Shown: positions 48,448 through 62,300, counted from the first letter of the stretch. The stretch is 64,000 nucleotides of DNA from Psoroptes ovis (GCA_002943765.1 PQWQ01000042.1:62001-126000), one strand, 5' to 3'. Program-made: numbers and translations. Notes: a model not told the origin generated them from the sequence alone.

Positions 48448-48979
48448 TATATTTGAAGAAATTTCTTGACGAAATTGAAATATCGATAACAATAATAACA
48501 ATTGAACCGGATCCAAAAATTGGAAATGGTCATCTTTCATTCATTCGTTTCATTCATTGATTCAATGTTTGGTCGTTTGGTTGCTTTTTTTTGATGAAAA
48601 AAAAAAAATTAAACTTTCAAAGCACACACACACACAGAAAATATATTTACAGATACAAAATCGAGTATCAAAATTCGATTCCATCGAATAAATAAGGATC
48701 AAAGATCTTCTCGAAAAGAATTTCAACCGAATAATTCCCACACAAATTATCTAAAGAAATCGGATTTTCTTCATTTTTCATTCTCTGGTTCTTTTTAATA
48801 TTTTTCACAATTCATTGATCTTCGAGTGAAATATAATTATTTTGTTCAATTATTTTCGCTGGTTTTTTTTTGACTGTTTCTGTCGGTTTTTTTTCAAATA
48901 TTTCTATTTGTTCCCTTTGCTTACACTTATCAACAATTTTATGATGGTTTTATGACATTTTCTCTATCTCTGTCTTGTA

Positions 48980-49059
48980 TTAGGTTGTACGAAAAGTTCT
49001 GGCCGATTTTCATGAACAACTCTATTAAATAAGTGGAATGAACTTTGCGTACAGCCTAA
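48980..49059 (-). mobile_element. Palindromic MITE class A, copy 29, GTACG variant
   Basis: TTAGGTTGTACGAAAAGTTC to AACTTTGCGTACAGCCTAA. Both arms carry TGTACG instead of TGTCCG. TA on the left. Confidence 0.82.
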
Positions 49060-49828
49060 AAATTATCATTCGAAAATCACTTGTGACTACTGGTTGTCAA
49101 AGTTGTTTACCGAAACCTTCCGAAATTTTTGATAAAATAATTAGTCAAAAAAAACGACAAGAAAATTGTCACATTTTTGTTTTTTAAAAAATTGGTCAAA
49201 TTACCTTTTTTGTGAATTTTTCTTTCATTTATTTTTACCTCATTTGTCACACATTAAATCGAGAAACAACATTCCATATGTGTTAAAATGAATATTTATG
49301 ACAGTATTTATCATTATTGTCACAAGTGACAACAATCAATTTGGGTTACCAAAAAGGTCTGTTTTGAATTTAAAATTTTTCCGCCGAATATTTGCAAATG
49401 AAAAACACTTGTTTGTACATGCATACACATTTCTGATAGTATTTCTCACAATAATCACACAGCCATAGTCTTAAGTTTTGTATAGCCTTTGATCGGCTTT
49501 GAAATAATCATGATTTTTCTTTGAAAATTTAATTTCTTAAAAAATTAAATTTCTTCAATTTTCTTAGTCTCTGAATAATTTTAAAATCAAGAATTAAACT
49601 TACGTAATAATTATATCATCATCTTCATAAATAGAAACATTTAATGATTATTTCAATTCATTGAAATTATTTAATGCATCATTTCAAATAGCATTAAGGG
49701 GTATATAATTTTGCTTTTTTACGAACGAGAAAATTTTCTTAAGAATGGTGTGGTATACATGTTTTTGAAGCGAATTAAACATAATTTATTACCTTTAATT
49801 TTTCACGCATTCAATTATTCAATTATTA

Positions 49829-49908
49829 TAATGTTGTCCGAAAAGTTCAGGCCGATTTTTATGAGTAACTCTATTGATAAAGCGGAATGAACTTTTCGGA
49901 CAGCCTAA
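49829..49908 (-). mobile_element. Palindromic MITE class A, copy 30
   Basis: TAATGTTGTCCGAAAAGTTC to AACTTTTCGGACAGCCTAA, TA on the right, inverted core. Confidence 0.83.
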
Positions 49909-50290
49909 TATTATTATTAATATGGTTATTGTCTCCGTGTATACGATTCCTCTCTTATAAATTTTTCTTTAAGATTTTCTTTAAGAAATAAATTGTATGA
50001 GAAAGAATTGGCACCTGAATTTCGATGTTTGATGTCTTTATTATTATTATTATTAGCCTCATCCTCATCATGTACAAATTGTAAAGTTTTACAGGTCATA
50101 GATTCTTATTATTATTCGTCTTATTTATGATTGATTTTATTTTATTTTTCATCTTCGTTTGTTTGTCGGATTTTATTTTATTTTTTCTTTTCAAAATTTT
50201 ATTTGTATTTGATTGTGATTTCACCATTAATAATAATCATCATGAATGAATAAAATGATTTGTGACCAAATAAAAATGTATAAAAAAATA

Positions 50291-50373
50291 TTAAGTTGTC
50301 CGAAAAGTTCATTCGGCTTAATCAATCGAGAGTTGCTCATTGAAAATTGGCCAAAACTTTTCGGACAATCTAA
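50291..50373 (+). mobile_element. Palindromic MITE class A, copy 31 (CGAG subtype)
   Basis: TTAAGTTGTCCGAAAAGTTC to AACTTTTCGGACAATCTAA, TA on both sides, AATCAATCGAGAGTTG core. Confidence 0.86.
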
Positions 50374-50786
50374 TATAAAATATATTTACAAATCAAATGA
50401 AATCAAATAAATTGAAGAAATAAATTATGTTAGCCCACCTGAAGAAATATAAGGGAATTGAATGAATGATTTCTTCGACCATCATCTTATTTATTCTTAT
50501 TGTACGAAATTTATGGACGATGGTGATCTATTCACATTTTAATGATGATTCCTCTCCTCTGCTTGTTCGCAATCAAACATCATCATTGATCGAATGATCA
50601 CATCAGAGTTTTTTTCCCCGGTATGCAAACATTGAACAATCTGGTCATTGAAGAATTGAATGTAAGACATAAACCTTATGAACAAACAAACAAACAAACA
50701 AACAAATGAATTGAATTGAATTCCAATCATAAAGCAATGTACACACACACACACAGAGTGTGCAAGCTGAACAAATATAGAAAATA

Positions 50787-50869
50787 TTAGGTGGTTGTTC
50801 GAAAAGTTTATTCGGCTTAATCAATAGAGTTGCTTGTGAAAATTGGTCAGAACTTTTCGTACAACCTAA
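50787..50869 (+). mobile_element. Palindromic MITE class A, copy 32
   Basis: TTAGGTGGTTGTTCGAAAAG to AACTTTTCGTACAACCTAA, TA on the left. The left end has an inserted GG/T. Confidence 0.8.
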
Positions 50870-51054
50870 ATATCATATTTAAACTTGTTTACCTGTGTAT
50901 AATTTTATTTTTTTGATTTTTTCAAATGAAATGATGTTTGCAATTATCAGAGAAACTTGTTTTTTATTTCAAATATTTCGACTTATTTTTTGATCGATTT
51001 TTTTTTTTTGTTGTTCGTCGTTTGTTTGTCCGAATACATTTATCATTCGATATA

Positions 51055-51136
51055 TTAGGTTGTCCGAAAAGTTCATTCCGGTTAATCACAATAGAGTTGT
51101 TCATGAAAATCGGCCAAAACTTTCCGGACAATCTAA
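51055..51136 (+). mobile_element. Palindromic MITE class A, copy 33
   Basis: TTAGGTTGTCCGAAAAGTTC to AACTTTCCGGACAATCTAA, TA on both sides, AATCACAATAG core. Almost the same as the copy at 26755. Confidence 0.87.
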
Positions 51137-51507
51137 TATATTTAAATCTCTTGAATTATCATCATCATTTGTGTTGTTTACAAATGTTTTATTATCACAC
51201 ACAACGACGAGAGAAGAACAAAACATCAAAAATGATAATTCGATGTCATTTTGAATTTTTCGAAATTTTTTTTCGGGTCCTTGGTCTGTTTATTTATGTC
51301 ATTTGTTGTGCCGCATAGTAAACAAGGACAACAAATCATGTCTTATATTTTTGAAAATTTATCGATTTTAACTAATCTCTACTATTTCTCTCTTTGGTAT
51401 TTGGTTCTTAAATGCTTTTTCTATCTCATCTGTTCATCAGTTGTTGGTACATCAATTTTCTCCTATTTCTCTCCCGCGATTCGTATTGATGATAAAAATC
51501 TATGTAT

Positions 51508-51588
51508 TTTTGTTTGTCCGAAAAGTTCATTCGGCTTAATCAATAGAGTTGCTCATGAAAATCGGCAAGAACTTTTCGGACAACCCAA
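51508..51588 (+). mobile_element. Palindromic MITE class A, copy 34
   Basis: TTTGTTTGTCCGAAAAGTTC to AACTTTTCGGACAACCCAA, TA on the right, forward core. Confidence 0.82.
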
Positions 51589-51808
51589 TATTTCATTTTA
51601 AATATGTTTGAATTTAGGGAACAAAAATTATGATGTTTTCGCTGATCTAAATCATTACAGTGGTTAATGTTTGTGTCAACATGACCATTAAATGTTTATT
51701 TTTGACCATAATAATAATGATGATGATGGTGATTACAATCACCAACATCAATAAATGAATGAATGAACCAGAAAAAAAATAAATATTCATATATCATCTT
51801 ATCTCTTA

Positions 51809-51888
51809 TTTGGTTGTCCGAAAAGTTTTGGCCAATTTTCATGAACAACTCTATTCGATAAAGCAAAATGAACTTTTCGGACAACTAA
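51809..51888 (-). mobile_element. Palindromic MITE class A, copy 35
   Basis: TTTGGTTGTCCGAAAAGTTT to AACTTTTCGGACAACTAA, TA on the left, inverted core. Confidence 0.82.
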
Positions 51889-52462
51889 ATATTATTAGGG
51901 TCTGACCATCAATTTTTGAGATTATATTCATTTATGTTGTCCATATGTCTTCATCAAATACTGATGATGATTCAATGATTCATTATTGGTGGTCGATTTA
52001 TGATTGATTTTCGTGTTCAGATCTTTGATTTGATTTGAATAAAATGAACCGACATCATACGGTAGCTTCGAACATATTTCATTATTTGAATTAATTCAAA
52101 TTGAAATATGAATAAAAAGATTGATTTTGTCCATTAGTTTGACATGACCAATGACCTTTCATTCATTTATCTTTTGACCTTATCTTGATATATATGTGGG
52201 ATAAATACATTTTTCCTGATCGTCAATGTCCCATCATCTTCAATTTTTCATTTTTCTGAAAAAGGAAAAATTTTTGGACATGAATTAATCCGAATAGATT
52301 CAAGGTAATCACCGTGATGATTATCATGATCATTTGCTTAGAAAATTTATAATTATGGCCATGTTTTTTAAGAGTGACCACTATTAGTGGTCACTGTGAT
52401 TAATATTTGATTATTTATTTCTCAATTTTTCTATTAATTTCATTTCAATGTCTTCATATAAA

Positions 52463-52542
52463 TTAGGTTGTCCGGAAAGTTCTTGCCAATTTTCATGAAC
52501 CACTTCATTGATTAAGCGTGATAAACTTTTCGGACCGCCTAA
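52463..52542 (-). mobile_element. Palindromic MITE class A, copy 36
   Basis: TTAGGTTGTCCGGAAAGTTC to AACTTTTCGGACCGCCTAA, TA on the right. The arm is extended by TTGCC as in class B. Confidence 0.84.
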
Positions 52543-53312
52543 TATAAATTGAATTGTTTGTTTATTGAAATTTATTTTGTCGAGTAGTTTTATAAATGAA
52601 AATTTACCTGATGAAATTTCTATTATTAATTTAGCATCGGTTTGATTGTTTATTTGATTTTTGATTATTTGGTCAAAATGGTCAAAAGTAAATGTAAAAA
52701 CAACAAAATAAACAATATCGAAAAATGTACGCCTACGATTCGATTATGTTTGATTTGATTACGAATATAAAATGAACGAGAGGACATCTTGAAATGACGA
52801 TATTCGTAGGAGTTTAATAGTGAAAACAATAGAATATTATTGTGCTAATTGGGTTATTTTAATTGATATGTTTACTGATCTATTATTCGATTGTTTGATT
52901 GTTTGTTTTTCATTTTTTTCACTTTTATATATGTCTATATTGGTCTGAAATAGCCATAAACTAATAGTCATTTCTCAATTTTTTCTTTGTCTTTTTTCAA
53001 AGGTTATTTACCCGAAGGATATTGTTCATTAAATATTAATTTAAAGTGCCGGAAGGAAATCGAAGATTTCAAACGAACATTTCATCATGTAATTTCGGAT
53101 GGATTAATTTTGTTTTTCAATGAGAACATTTTCAAAATATTGAATTCATCAAATCATCGAAATTGAATCCAAAATTGTGTGTTCAATGTGTCCAGTGTGT
53201 GTGTGTTGTTAGTTTCAATCAATATATCAAATATTTCAATCAATGTAATCAAATATTTTGATTGATAATTCATAGTGTACCAATCCACCAATCGATTTTC
53301 AATGAATTTTCA

Positions 53313-56300
53313 ATGAAGAATTTTTTGAAATTCAAACAACAATCAACAAACATATCATTTAAGATTAATTATTCATCGATGATCGGCAGTTGCCGACAAT
53401 TATTACTGTCTAAACATCACCAACAACAACGCCACCAACCCCAACATCAAATAATCAATGATAATAATAACAATGTTGATGATACTCAGCACCAATCAAC
53501 GATTAGTCTAGATACACCATCGTCATCATCATTGCCATCATCATTATCATCAGCCAAAATACTTGTCGATTGCTCCGTAAATCAATCATTTTCGAATCAT
53601 TCGAAAGCAATACAAAGGTCAATCATCGATAATTGCCAGAAATTAGCCCAATATATTCACATCTGGACCTTTTCCATTTTGTCATCATTTTCATTATTCA
53701 TGAAATTATTCGCCAATAATAATCGTAGATCATCATTAACGACATCAGCGCCATCATCATCCACAATAATGACAACAATAACAGCGATGCATTTTTTCAC
53801 CTTAGCATTACTGTGCTTATTCATATTACTTGGTGCACATTTTGGTGACGCCTTGTTTGATTTAAATCAATCACCATCATCATCATCATATGATTCAAAC
53901 ATATTCGGTATACAATTATCATCATGTCCATTTGAATGTGATTGTCAAGGATTGACAGTCGATTGTTCCAATCGTGGATTGGTTTATGTACCGAAAACCT
54001 TACCATTAGAAGTACGAAGATTGTAAGTGTAAATTTAAAATTTTTCATATTTTTATCCATATTTGAATATTTGATGCATAAAAGATTATACAAAGATACA
54101 ACAATATGATGATGGATTAAATATTGTTCTGTTTTCATTTATATTTCTTTTTGATGCCTAAAAATTATGTATTAGGTTGTCCGAAAAGTTCATTCCGCTT
54201 AATTCGCAATAGAGTTGGTCATGAAATTCGGCCAAGAACTTTTCGGACAACCTACTACATTTTATTCCAGGTTTTTGCTATGTGTTTTTGTGTGTAGATT
54301 TCAAAAAAGCTAATTTTTTATTCTTTTGTCATTTTTTTTTAAATATTTCTTGGGCGACAAAAATATTTCTTACCCAAAAAGTGACATTATCCATTAATCT
54401 TTTTTTTTTTTTTTTTAGTTTTCTCTCTCAAATATTAAAAATACTAAGCGTCCACAGTATATTTTATATCGTTTATTATTATATATCGTTGTTCATTCAC
54501 TTTATCACACCAAATAATGTGAATGAATGAAATGAGCTAAATAAATAAAAGAAATTAGATCAAATAAAAACGATGAAAAATGAATGAATGAATGAATGAA
54601 TGATTGAATAAATGCCCAGAAATTTTTTCGAAATTTCCAAATTCAATTGTGTGTATTATTATACGAAATTAAATTTCCGTTATTTTATAATGTTAGTTGT
54701 CATCATCATTGTCAACAAATAACCAACCAGCCACACAACAATCTAATAAACATTAAACAATTGATTTGATTGTGTGTCGGTTTTAGTTTCGTTTCGTTGT
54801 TGACTATTTATGATGATAACAATAGTCTTAGATGTCAGTTGTCGACAAATATGTTGAAACAATTTGTCATTTTTAATTCATTATTATTCGACTATGATGC
54901 CTTCCTAAATCTCTTTTACTGAGTTGATTATTATCCACCAATTATTCTTCTACGAAAAAATTTTCTATTTGAAAATAATTGTTTTTTTTTCATTTGATCC
55001 AGATTTTTTGCAGATTTCAAACATTCACAAATCAACAAAAGAAATATTATTGTGTTATTTGAAACTTGTGAAATATTTAAATTGTTGAAAATTCAAAGGA
55101 ATTCCATTGAAAATTTTGCAGGTGCAGATTTTTTTTCAACAATCAGGTTGTCCGGAAAGTTTTGGCCAATTTTCATCAGCATTTCTATCGATTGAGCGGC
55201 ATAAACTTTTCGGACAGTCAAATACTTGTTATTTGAAATATATGAATTTATCATATTGAAAACTATTTTATTTATTTTTAGTTCTTCATTCATTTGTTTA
55301 TCTTGATTCATTGATTGATTGTTTATGGCTGTTGTTTTTTAAGCAAAAATCAATGCTTAGTGAAATCAAATAAATTTGAAATTTAATATTTATTTGTTTA
55401 TGACACAATTATACAAACAAATAAAACAAATAGGAGTGTAAATGTGTTTAGGGTGTGTAAATCGTGTTCCCCGATTCATTCATTCACTAATTATGGGTGT
55501 TTTGTTTATATTTTTTCTGATATTTACTGATTGACAGGCCATAACCCTACTGTTTTTTTATTTCTTCGATTTTTAATTTATTTGAATTAAATTGTCCCTT
55601 TTTTTCGAATGTATTTTGTCATAATAATTTATGATGACCATCATCATTCGATTCGATCATGATCATTTGCCATGAATTTTTCAGGGGTCGACAAGGGTGA
55701 AAAAGTAAGTAAAGGGAGAGAGCCAGGGACCATTTACAAGTTATCATTCAAATATAATGAATTATTACGGTCCAAATTATCTTTGAATTGAAACTTTTTC
55801 TGAACAATTTCGAGCAAATTTGGTGCGAAATATTGACATTGGATGATGATAATGGTCGCAAATAACAATAATGATAATGATAATTCAAGAAAAAAAATTA
55901 GATTGTCCGGAAAGTTTTGGCCGATTTTCATGTACAACTCTATTTTGATTAAGCCGAATGAACTTTACGGAAAAACCTAATAAACTGTAAATAAAAAGTT
56001 ATAATCATCAGTATTTCTATGATCAGAATTGATGATTATTATTATTGTTATTATTATTATTATTGCTTTTGCTATTACCGTAAAGTACATATATATTACC
56101 GTTAATATTTGTATTTTTATTTTATTTCCATTTCCATCCTTATTTTCTTTGAATTGAAATGGGTTTTGAAATCTTTAAAATTGTTTGATTATGTTCAATC
56201 ATTTAAAACAAATTGTCAAATTGTAAAAATGAGATTTTTATTACATCGAATTATAAATGTTTAATTTCAATGAAAAATTCACTCACAGACATGACTTTGA

Positions 56301-59300
56301 TGAGAATCAAAAATTCAAATCTTGTGTGTTTGTGTGCCATTAAAATTTCCATGTACTTTCCGGTTGAGAAATGGTCGAAGAAAATAATCTTAGAACTAAT
56401 TTTACAAAAGTAAATTACAAGGTATTTTAATGGAAATTGTGTTTGAATAGTTCAAATAGTTCAGTGATGGACTCGAAAAAAAAATCATAATTTTTTTTTC
56501 TCTCGAAAGTCTTCAAAGATAAGATTAATTTCGTTCACCTTTTTTTTCGACCACCGAAATAATTTGGATTATGTTGATTTTGGTTGGTTGGTCATTTTTC
56601 AAATGTTGTATGAATGAATGAACCAATGAACGAGAGAAAAAATGTCAAATAATCATGTGAAACTGATTTTTGAGAAGTTTGAAAAATCAAATCAAAAAAA
56701 TAAATTGTTTTTCATCCATTCATAATTATCATTAATTGATGTTTAATGCCAGCGATGATGTTGATGCATTTGATTTGAAAAAACTTTATGATATAATTAC
56801 ATTCATTAATTATTCGTTATTCGTACTCTGTTAGATCATATTCATATATTAGGTTGTCCGAAAAGTTCATTCCGATTAATCAATAGTGTTGCCCAATGAA
56901 AATTGGCCAAAACTTTTCGGACAACTTAATATTTGTTCTCTGTTGTTCAAGAATCTAGATGATTTTCGCATGTTTTATACGAACATTTATTTTGTCAATT
57001 TTATTGTTGTTTATTCCATCATAATGTGTTTTGATGTTTTACGAAATGAAAGCATAATCTAAACTAATGAAATTTTTTGCTGTTCAGAGTGAATGAAAGT
57101 ATTCATTTCCATAAACTAATTACCAGAATATATTTCAAAAATATTTTCTCTGCTAAATCCAGTAGAGAGATTCTCTCGAATCATGAAATTTTTATGATGA
57201 ATGAATTAATAATTGTGAATGTATATCAGTTTGTTAATGACTGAATTCCGTGTACTTATTCAATGTGAATGTAGTTGAAACTGATAAATTATTCGAATAA
57301 ATTAACCCTTAAAAAACCTTATAAATTGAATACATCATCGTATTTCCATGTGAATTACATTTGATTTGAAAATTTGTCAACCATTGGTCGAATGTGGGTG
57401 GCTTTGAAATTTTTAAAATTTTAAAAATTTTGTTTACACTGATAAAAATTCTGTAATTAAAAATTATGACAACAGGTTTTATTTTTCTATTTAAAGGTTT
57501 TTTGATATGAATTCTCGAATTTCCAAGTTGACTACTTGAATCAATTAAACAATCTCAATTAAGTTTATATTAGGGTTGTCCGAAAAGTTCATTCGGCTTA
57601 ATCAATAGAGTTGTTCATGAAAATCGGCTAGAACTTTCCGGACAATCTAATACTTGTCTTTTTTAACGATTGACCACAAATGTAAGTGGCAAAAGTGGCA
57701 AAAAAAAAATAAATTTCAAATTCAGTGATAAATTAGTGTTTTTCTCCTTCTTTTTCTCGACCTTATCAACACACAGAAAATTAACCGAAATTTATTATTA
57801 TTAAATATTTCATTGAGAATACAGGGTTTCAAGTTTTTATTCGGAGTTTTAAAGTTGATTTTCGTAGTTTTAAATAGAATTTCAAATCGTAAAATTACGA
57901 AATATAATTCTAAAACTACAAATTAAAACTTTAAACCCTGTAATAATTATTATTTAATGCTTTAATTCAAAAAGAAATTCGATGCTATATGTACGACTGT
58001 ATTCACAGAGATTTCATATGTTTTATTTCATTTGCAATTTCATTGAATCATTTCATTCAATAATTGAAAATGACAACATTCGTTAATTATTTATTTATTT
58101 TTCTGTTCCTGATTTGTGACCATCTTTTTAGTTTTTGAGTTTTTCTTAAAACACAAATTATTGGACAAATATTAATTTGGCTAATAATTTTCAAAATGAT
58201 TTACAAAGTTTAAAGTTTTAATTCAGAATTTTAAAATTGAATTTCGTAATTTTACACTCTTATAACAGATTCAAAACTACGAAAATTAATTTTAAAATTC
58301 CAAATTAAAACTTTAAACTCCTGTAATATTAATCAATATAATTAAAGCTACTGTATTTGTGTTTGTTTGTCTGTGTTGAAATTAAGAAATATTTCTTATT
58401 TATTTATCTCCAAATAATAAATTTCTTCATTTCAACACACAAACACACAAAAATAACGGCCAGACATGAATCAGTTTGATCATTCATTTCAGTCGTCATC
58501 TCTAGTTATTGATGATCATTAAATAGTAATATATTTGTGTATGTGTGTTTATGTATTGGTCATCATCAAATCTTGATGATGATCATCTTTATTTCTGTGT
58601 TTGAAAATTTTCAAATGATTATCATCGTCCAATCACTTGCGAAGAAATAAAGATTTCGAAATATCAAAGGTTGTCCGAAAAGTTTTGTCCGATTTTCATT
58701 CAGCAACTCTCGATTGATTAAGCGGAATAAACTTTTCGTACAACCTAATACATAATTGAGCTTATTTATTTATTTATTTTTTTCTGTTGTTAATTCATCT
58801 TTGATATTCCAGTTTTTCTGAGTATCATCATCATCATCATGCAACATACTAATAATTATAATTATAATTGTACTCAGAGATGTTTCAATGAAATCCATGA
58901 CTAATGTTAAATCTCATATCTTTATCTTTGAAATTAAACTACCATTTGATTCCTTCGAGTTTTGACTTGGTCTTGGTTTATCCTGATAATCTTGTATTAT
59001 ATAATCTACTCTTGGTTATCATAATCAAAAAAAAAAATCATTATTCTATCATCTTTGATCATCTATTATTTGGCTGTCCGAAAAGTTCATTACGCTCGAA
59101 TCAATCGAGAGTTGCTCATGAAAATCAGCCCGTAAATTTCCGGACAACCTAATATATCATTAAAATCTAATATTTAATTTAATCCAAATTTGTTGATGAT
59201 CCAAATTATCATTTTAAAATTATTATTTGGTTGTCCGGAAAGTTTTTGCCGATTTTCAAATGTTTTTCAATTAGAAAATCGGCAAAAACTTTTTGGACAA

Positions 59301-62300
59301 CCAAATATTATTGTTATGAAATTATAATCATAACAATAATAATAATAATATAATGAAGATGCATGCGTGTGTTGCATGTTGAATAATAAAGATTTCAAAT
59401 AAACAAATAGATTAGATGTCAGATCGTGATATTATTTTTGTTTGTTTGTTCTCAGCCAAAACAAATATCATTACTTATTATTATTGATTGAATTTGAATA
59501 TAACAAAACTAAGTAAAAATTATCCAAAATCTTTTGGCCATCTTCCCACTAAATCGAATAGGTCAAATATTAGCAGATAAACACAGCACACACACTATCA
59601 AAAATCACTCTAAGAAAGATCTACGAGAAACATCATTTGAATCACAAATAATAATTATCAATCGATCAAATCTCAGATAATTCAAGTCATATTATTTGTA
59701 CAAAAATTGTTGTTTATTTTAAATCTGGGAAATCAAAGAAAAATTCCAAGAAATATTTGTGTTTTCTTTAAGAATAATCTTAAACACAATAATCCTTCGA
59801 AAAAATTTTCGGTTTCAAATCAGTACCTAGTAGGATTTTACCTGATAAATATTTTCACCTGTGATCGAATCAAATTTTGTGTGATTTGTCATTTATTATG
59901 TGTACAAAAGTTTTTATTTCAATAAAGTTGTCCGAAAAGTTTTTGTCGATTTTCCAATGATTTTTCAACGATATAACCTGCAAAAACTTTGTGGACAACC
60001 AAATAGTTTCTGTGTTAGTAATTTAACACAAAACATTTGCCTGTTGTTTGTTCATGGATTATTATTATTTTATTATTATTCGATTTAATAATCTGTCATT
60101 AAAATGAATACAAATTTTATTTTTGAAATAAAATGAATATAAAATGACATTTGTTCGTGATTTTTTTATTGATTTGCATTCATTGAATTGCATTTGTGTC
60201 CATCATTTTGTTGTTTGTTTGAATATTAGATTATATTTTTTTGGTGGGAGAGTTTTTACAAGTCCCATTACATTCAATTTAATTCAGTCAAACATTTCTT
60301 TTTGTCGAAATTATTCCAACACCTCATAACGACCTGCAGCGAAAAAAAATAGAAAATAATGACTACCTTACCTTTAAACCATACAACAACAATAATGTAT
60401 TAGGTCGTCCGATAAGTTCTTGTCGATTTTCTCATAATTCGCTAAAATATAATCGGCAAAACTTTTCGGACAACCTTATATATAATTATAAACATCTAAT
60501 TATTTTCTTCTGCTGAGCGAAATATTTTTCTGAAAAAAAAATAAATTCATTTCAAGATGTTACGAATACAATTAAATTCGAATGACAAAAAATACCCAAG
60601 TAAAAAACTATTTTAGACTTTTTTCAACTTGTTTCATATTCATAATTATTTCCATTTCATTTCATTTATGACAAATTGATTTCAAACAAATAATGTTGTT
60701 CCATATTTAACCCAAGCCCAAAAAAAATAATTGTCAAAATCATTAGCGAAATGTTTCGTTTTTCTAAATTCTTCCATTAAATTCCATTCCATATTCATGC
60801 CAAAATGAGTCTAAAAATATGTATTTTAAGTATTTCAATTTACTTTTAAATAATTAAATTCATATTCAAAATTGAAATCTAAAATAATAATGTAAAATCT
60901 TTTAATTTAAATTTAATTTGAATCTTTGAATCAAATTTTTTCAAAATCAAAATATGATTAGATTTCTATTATGCTTCACCCTCATCATCATCAATCGGGT
61001 CGATAGAGCTATTCATTCATTAATGGGTTTCTTATTCATTTAAGAAATGGTAGTCGAAGATGAAATAATCTGCATAAATTTCATTTGAAAATGATTTTCT
61101 TTTGTTTTCCCTGAATCTTTCATTCATCTAATTCATTGAATAATTCATTCATCTATTCAACATTGATTCATTGATTCATGAATTAGAATTTGAATTTGAA
61201 TGAATGAATGAATAATCTTCGAGTAAATGTACCGTAGCTCGAAATCGGCAGAGTAATTGAAAGTCATAGTTCGAAACAGCTTCTACCATTTTTTCGCAGA
61301 AATTTTTCCTTCTTCAAAGTCTCTTAATGTCAAATAATATTTTTCGATAGTTCATATTAAAGAAATGAACAAAAAGAGGCCTTTAATGGTTCAATAATGG
61401 TATTTAGAAGGTTCAAAACCTTAGAAAGCTAAAACAATTGCATTCAATTACTTTCAATCATTATCATCATCATCATCAATGATGCTATCTTGGGCCAATA
61501 CTTACAATATACTTTCGGTTTCTTAGGTTTCCTCGGTTCCCGAACACAAATTAATTCAAAGTTTTTTTCTAGGATTGTTTCTAAGAGAAGATTCGTGAAA
61601 TAATAACGTGGAATAGTTTGAAAAAAACCCTTAGTGACAGAAGCCCTAACAGCAGCAGTACCGAAATAATGAGTATTGATGAGCCCTATGATTTTACCCG
61701 TAGTAAATTTTCCCTATCATGATCTATTAGTTTGTCGGCAAAGTTTTTGCCGGTTATATCGTAGTAAATCATTGAAAAATCGGCAAGAACTTTTCGGACA
61801 ATCTAATTTTTTTTCCATGAAATGAATCATTTGAAATTTTTTGTTTTTTGTTGGTGCAACGTTCATTCGTTAAAAGATCATAAATAACAATTTCAAATTC
61901 AACACAACAATAATTCAAATTGAATACAATTTTCTTGGCACGTACTTTCGAAATGATGATGATGATGATGATCAAACACAGAAATGATCAAACCGAGCAG
62001 TAGAATACCAAAGCAAATATAACACAAACATGACATTTTTAACGAGAAAAAAATATTTTTTCAAATAAGTCACCTTTGTGGTAAAATCAAATATCAGTTC
62101 GGGCGCCCAAGTCCAAATCTAAAAATCTAGAATCAAGCTATCGACGTATTTAGACTGTCTGAAATATTTTTCCTTTCGAACGATTTATCTTCATTTAATT
62201 CGCAATTTCAATCCATTAATTCTTATTTTTATTTTTCTTATTCTATTTCGCCCTTTACAGATATCTCGATGGTAATAATTTGACAATATTACGTCAAAAT

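Larger units (their letters stand above)
39327..53312. other. 14-kb region without a recognisable gene, MITE-rich
   Basis: It begins with the BAG6 3' UTR (AATAAA at 39404-39409). It contains twenty palindromic MITEs (40349 to 52463), simple ATT/GAT and CA repeats, a TTACC tandem run near 47115-47135 and (CAAA)n near 50682-50705. A small Cys-rich frame at 41569-41787 and a GC-richer islet with TGACGTA near 41490-41560 are the only unusual spots. Other frames are short and unrecognised. Confidence 0.55.
54023..62260 (+). other. Slit intron 1 (8.2 kb)
   Basis: GTAAGT donor and TTTACAG acceptor. It contains eleven palindromic MITEs (54172 to 61727), including a cluster of four class B copies at 59.2-61.8 kb, two 124-bp palindromes (57820, 58202) and a (GAAT)n run near 54573-54600. 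No coding exon was recognised. Confidence 0.65.

Noticed and set aside
53262..53312. Upstream extension of Slit to 53262
   Set aside because: That position is a TTG codon. The first ATG in frame is at 53313, and the internal ATG at 53787 is the other candidate.
829..59152. Many short frames sharing a GCPKSSFGLINRVAHENRP-like peptide
   Set aside because: They are the translation of the class A MITE core, which happens to be open in some frames. The copies occur in both orientations and no frame extends usefully beyond the element.
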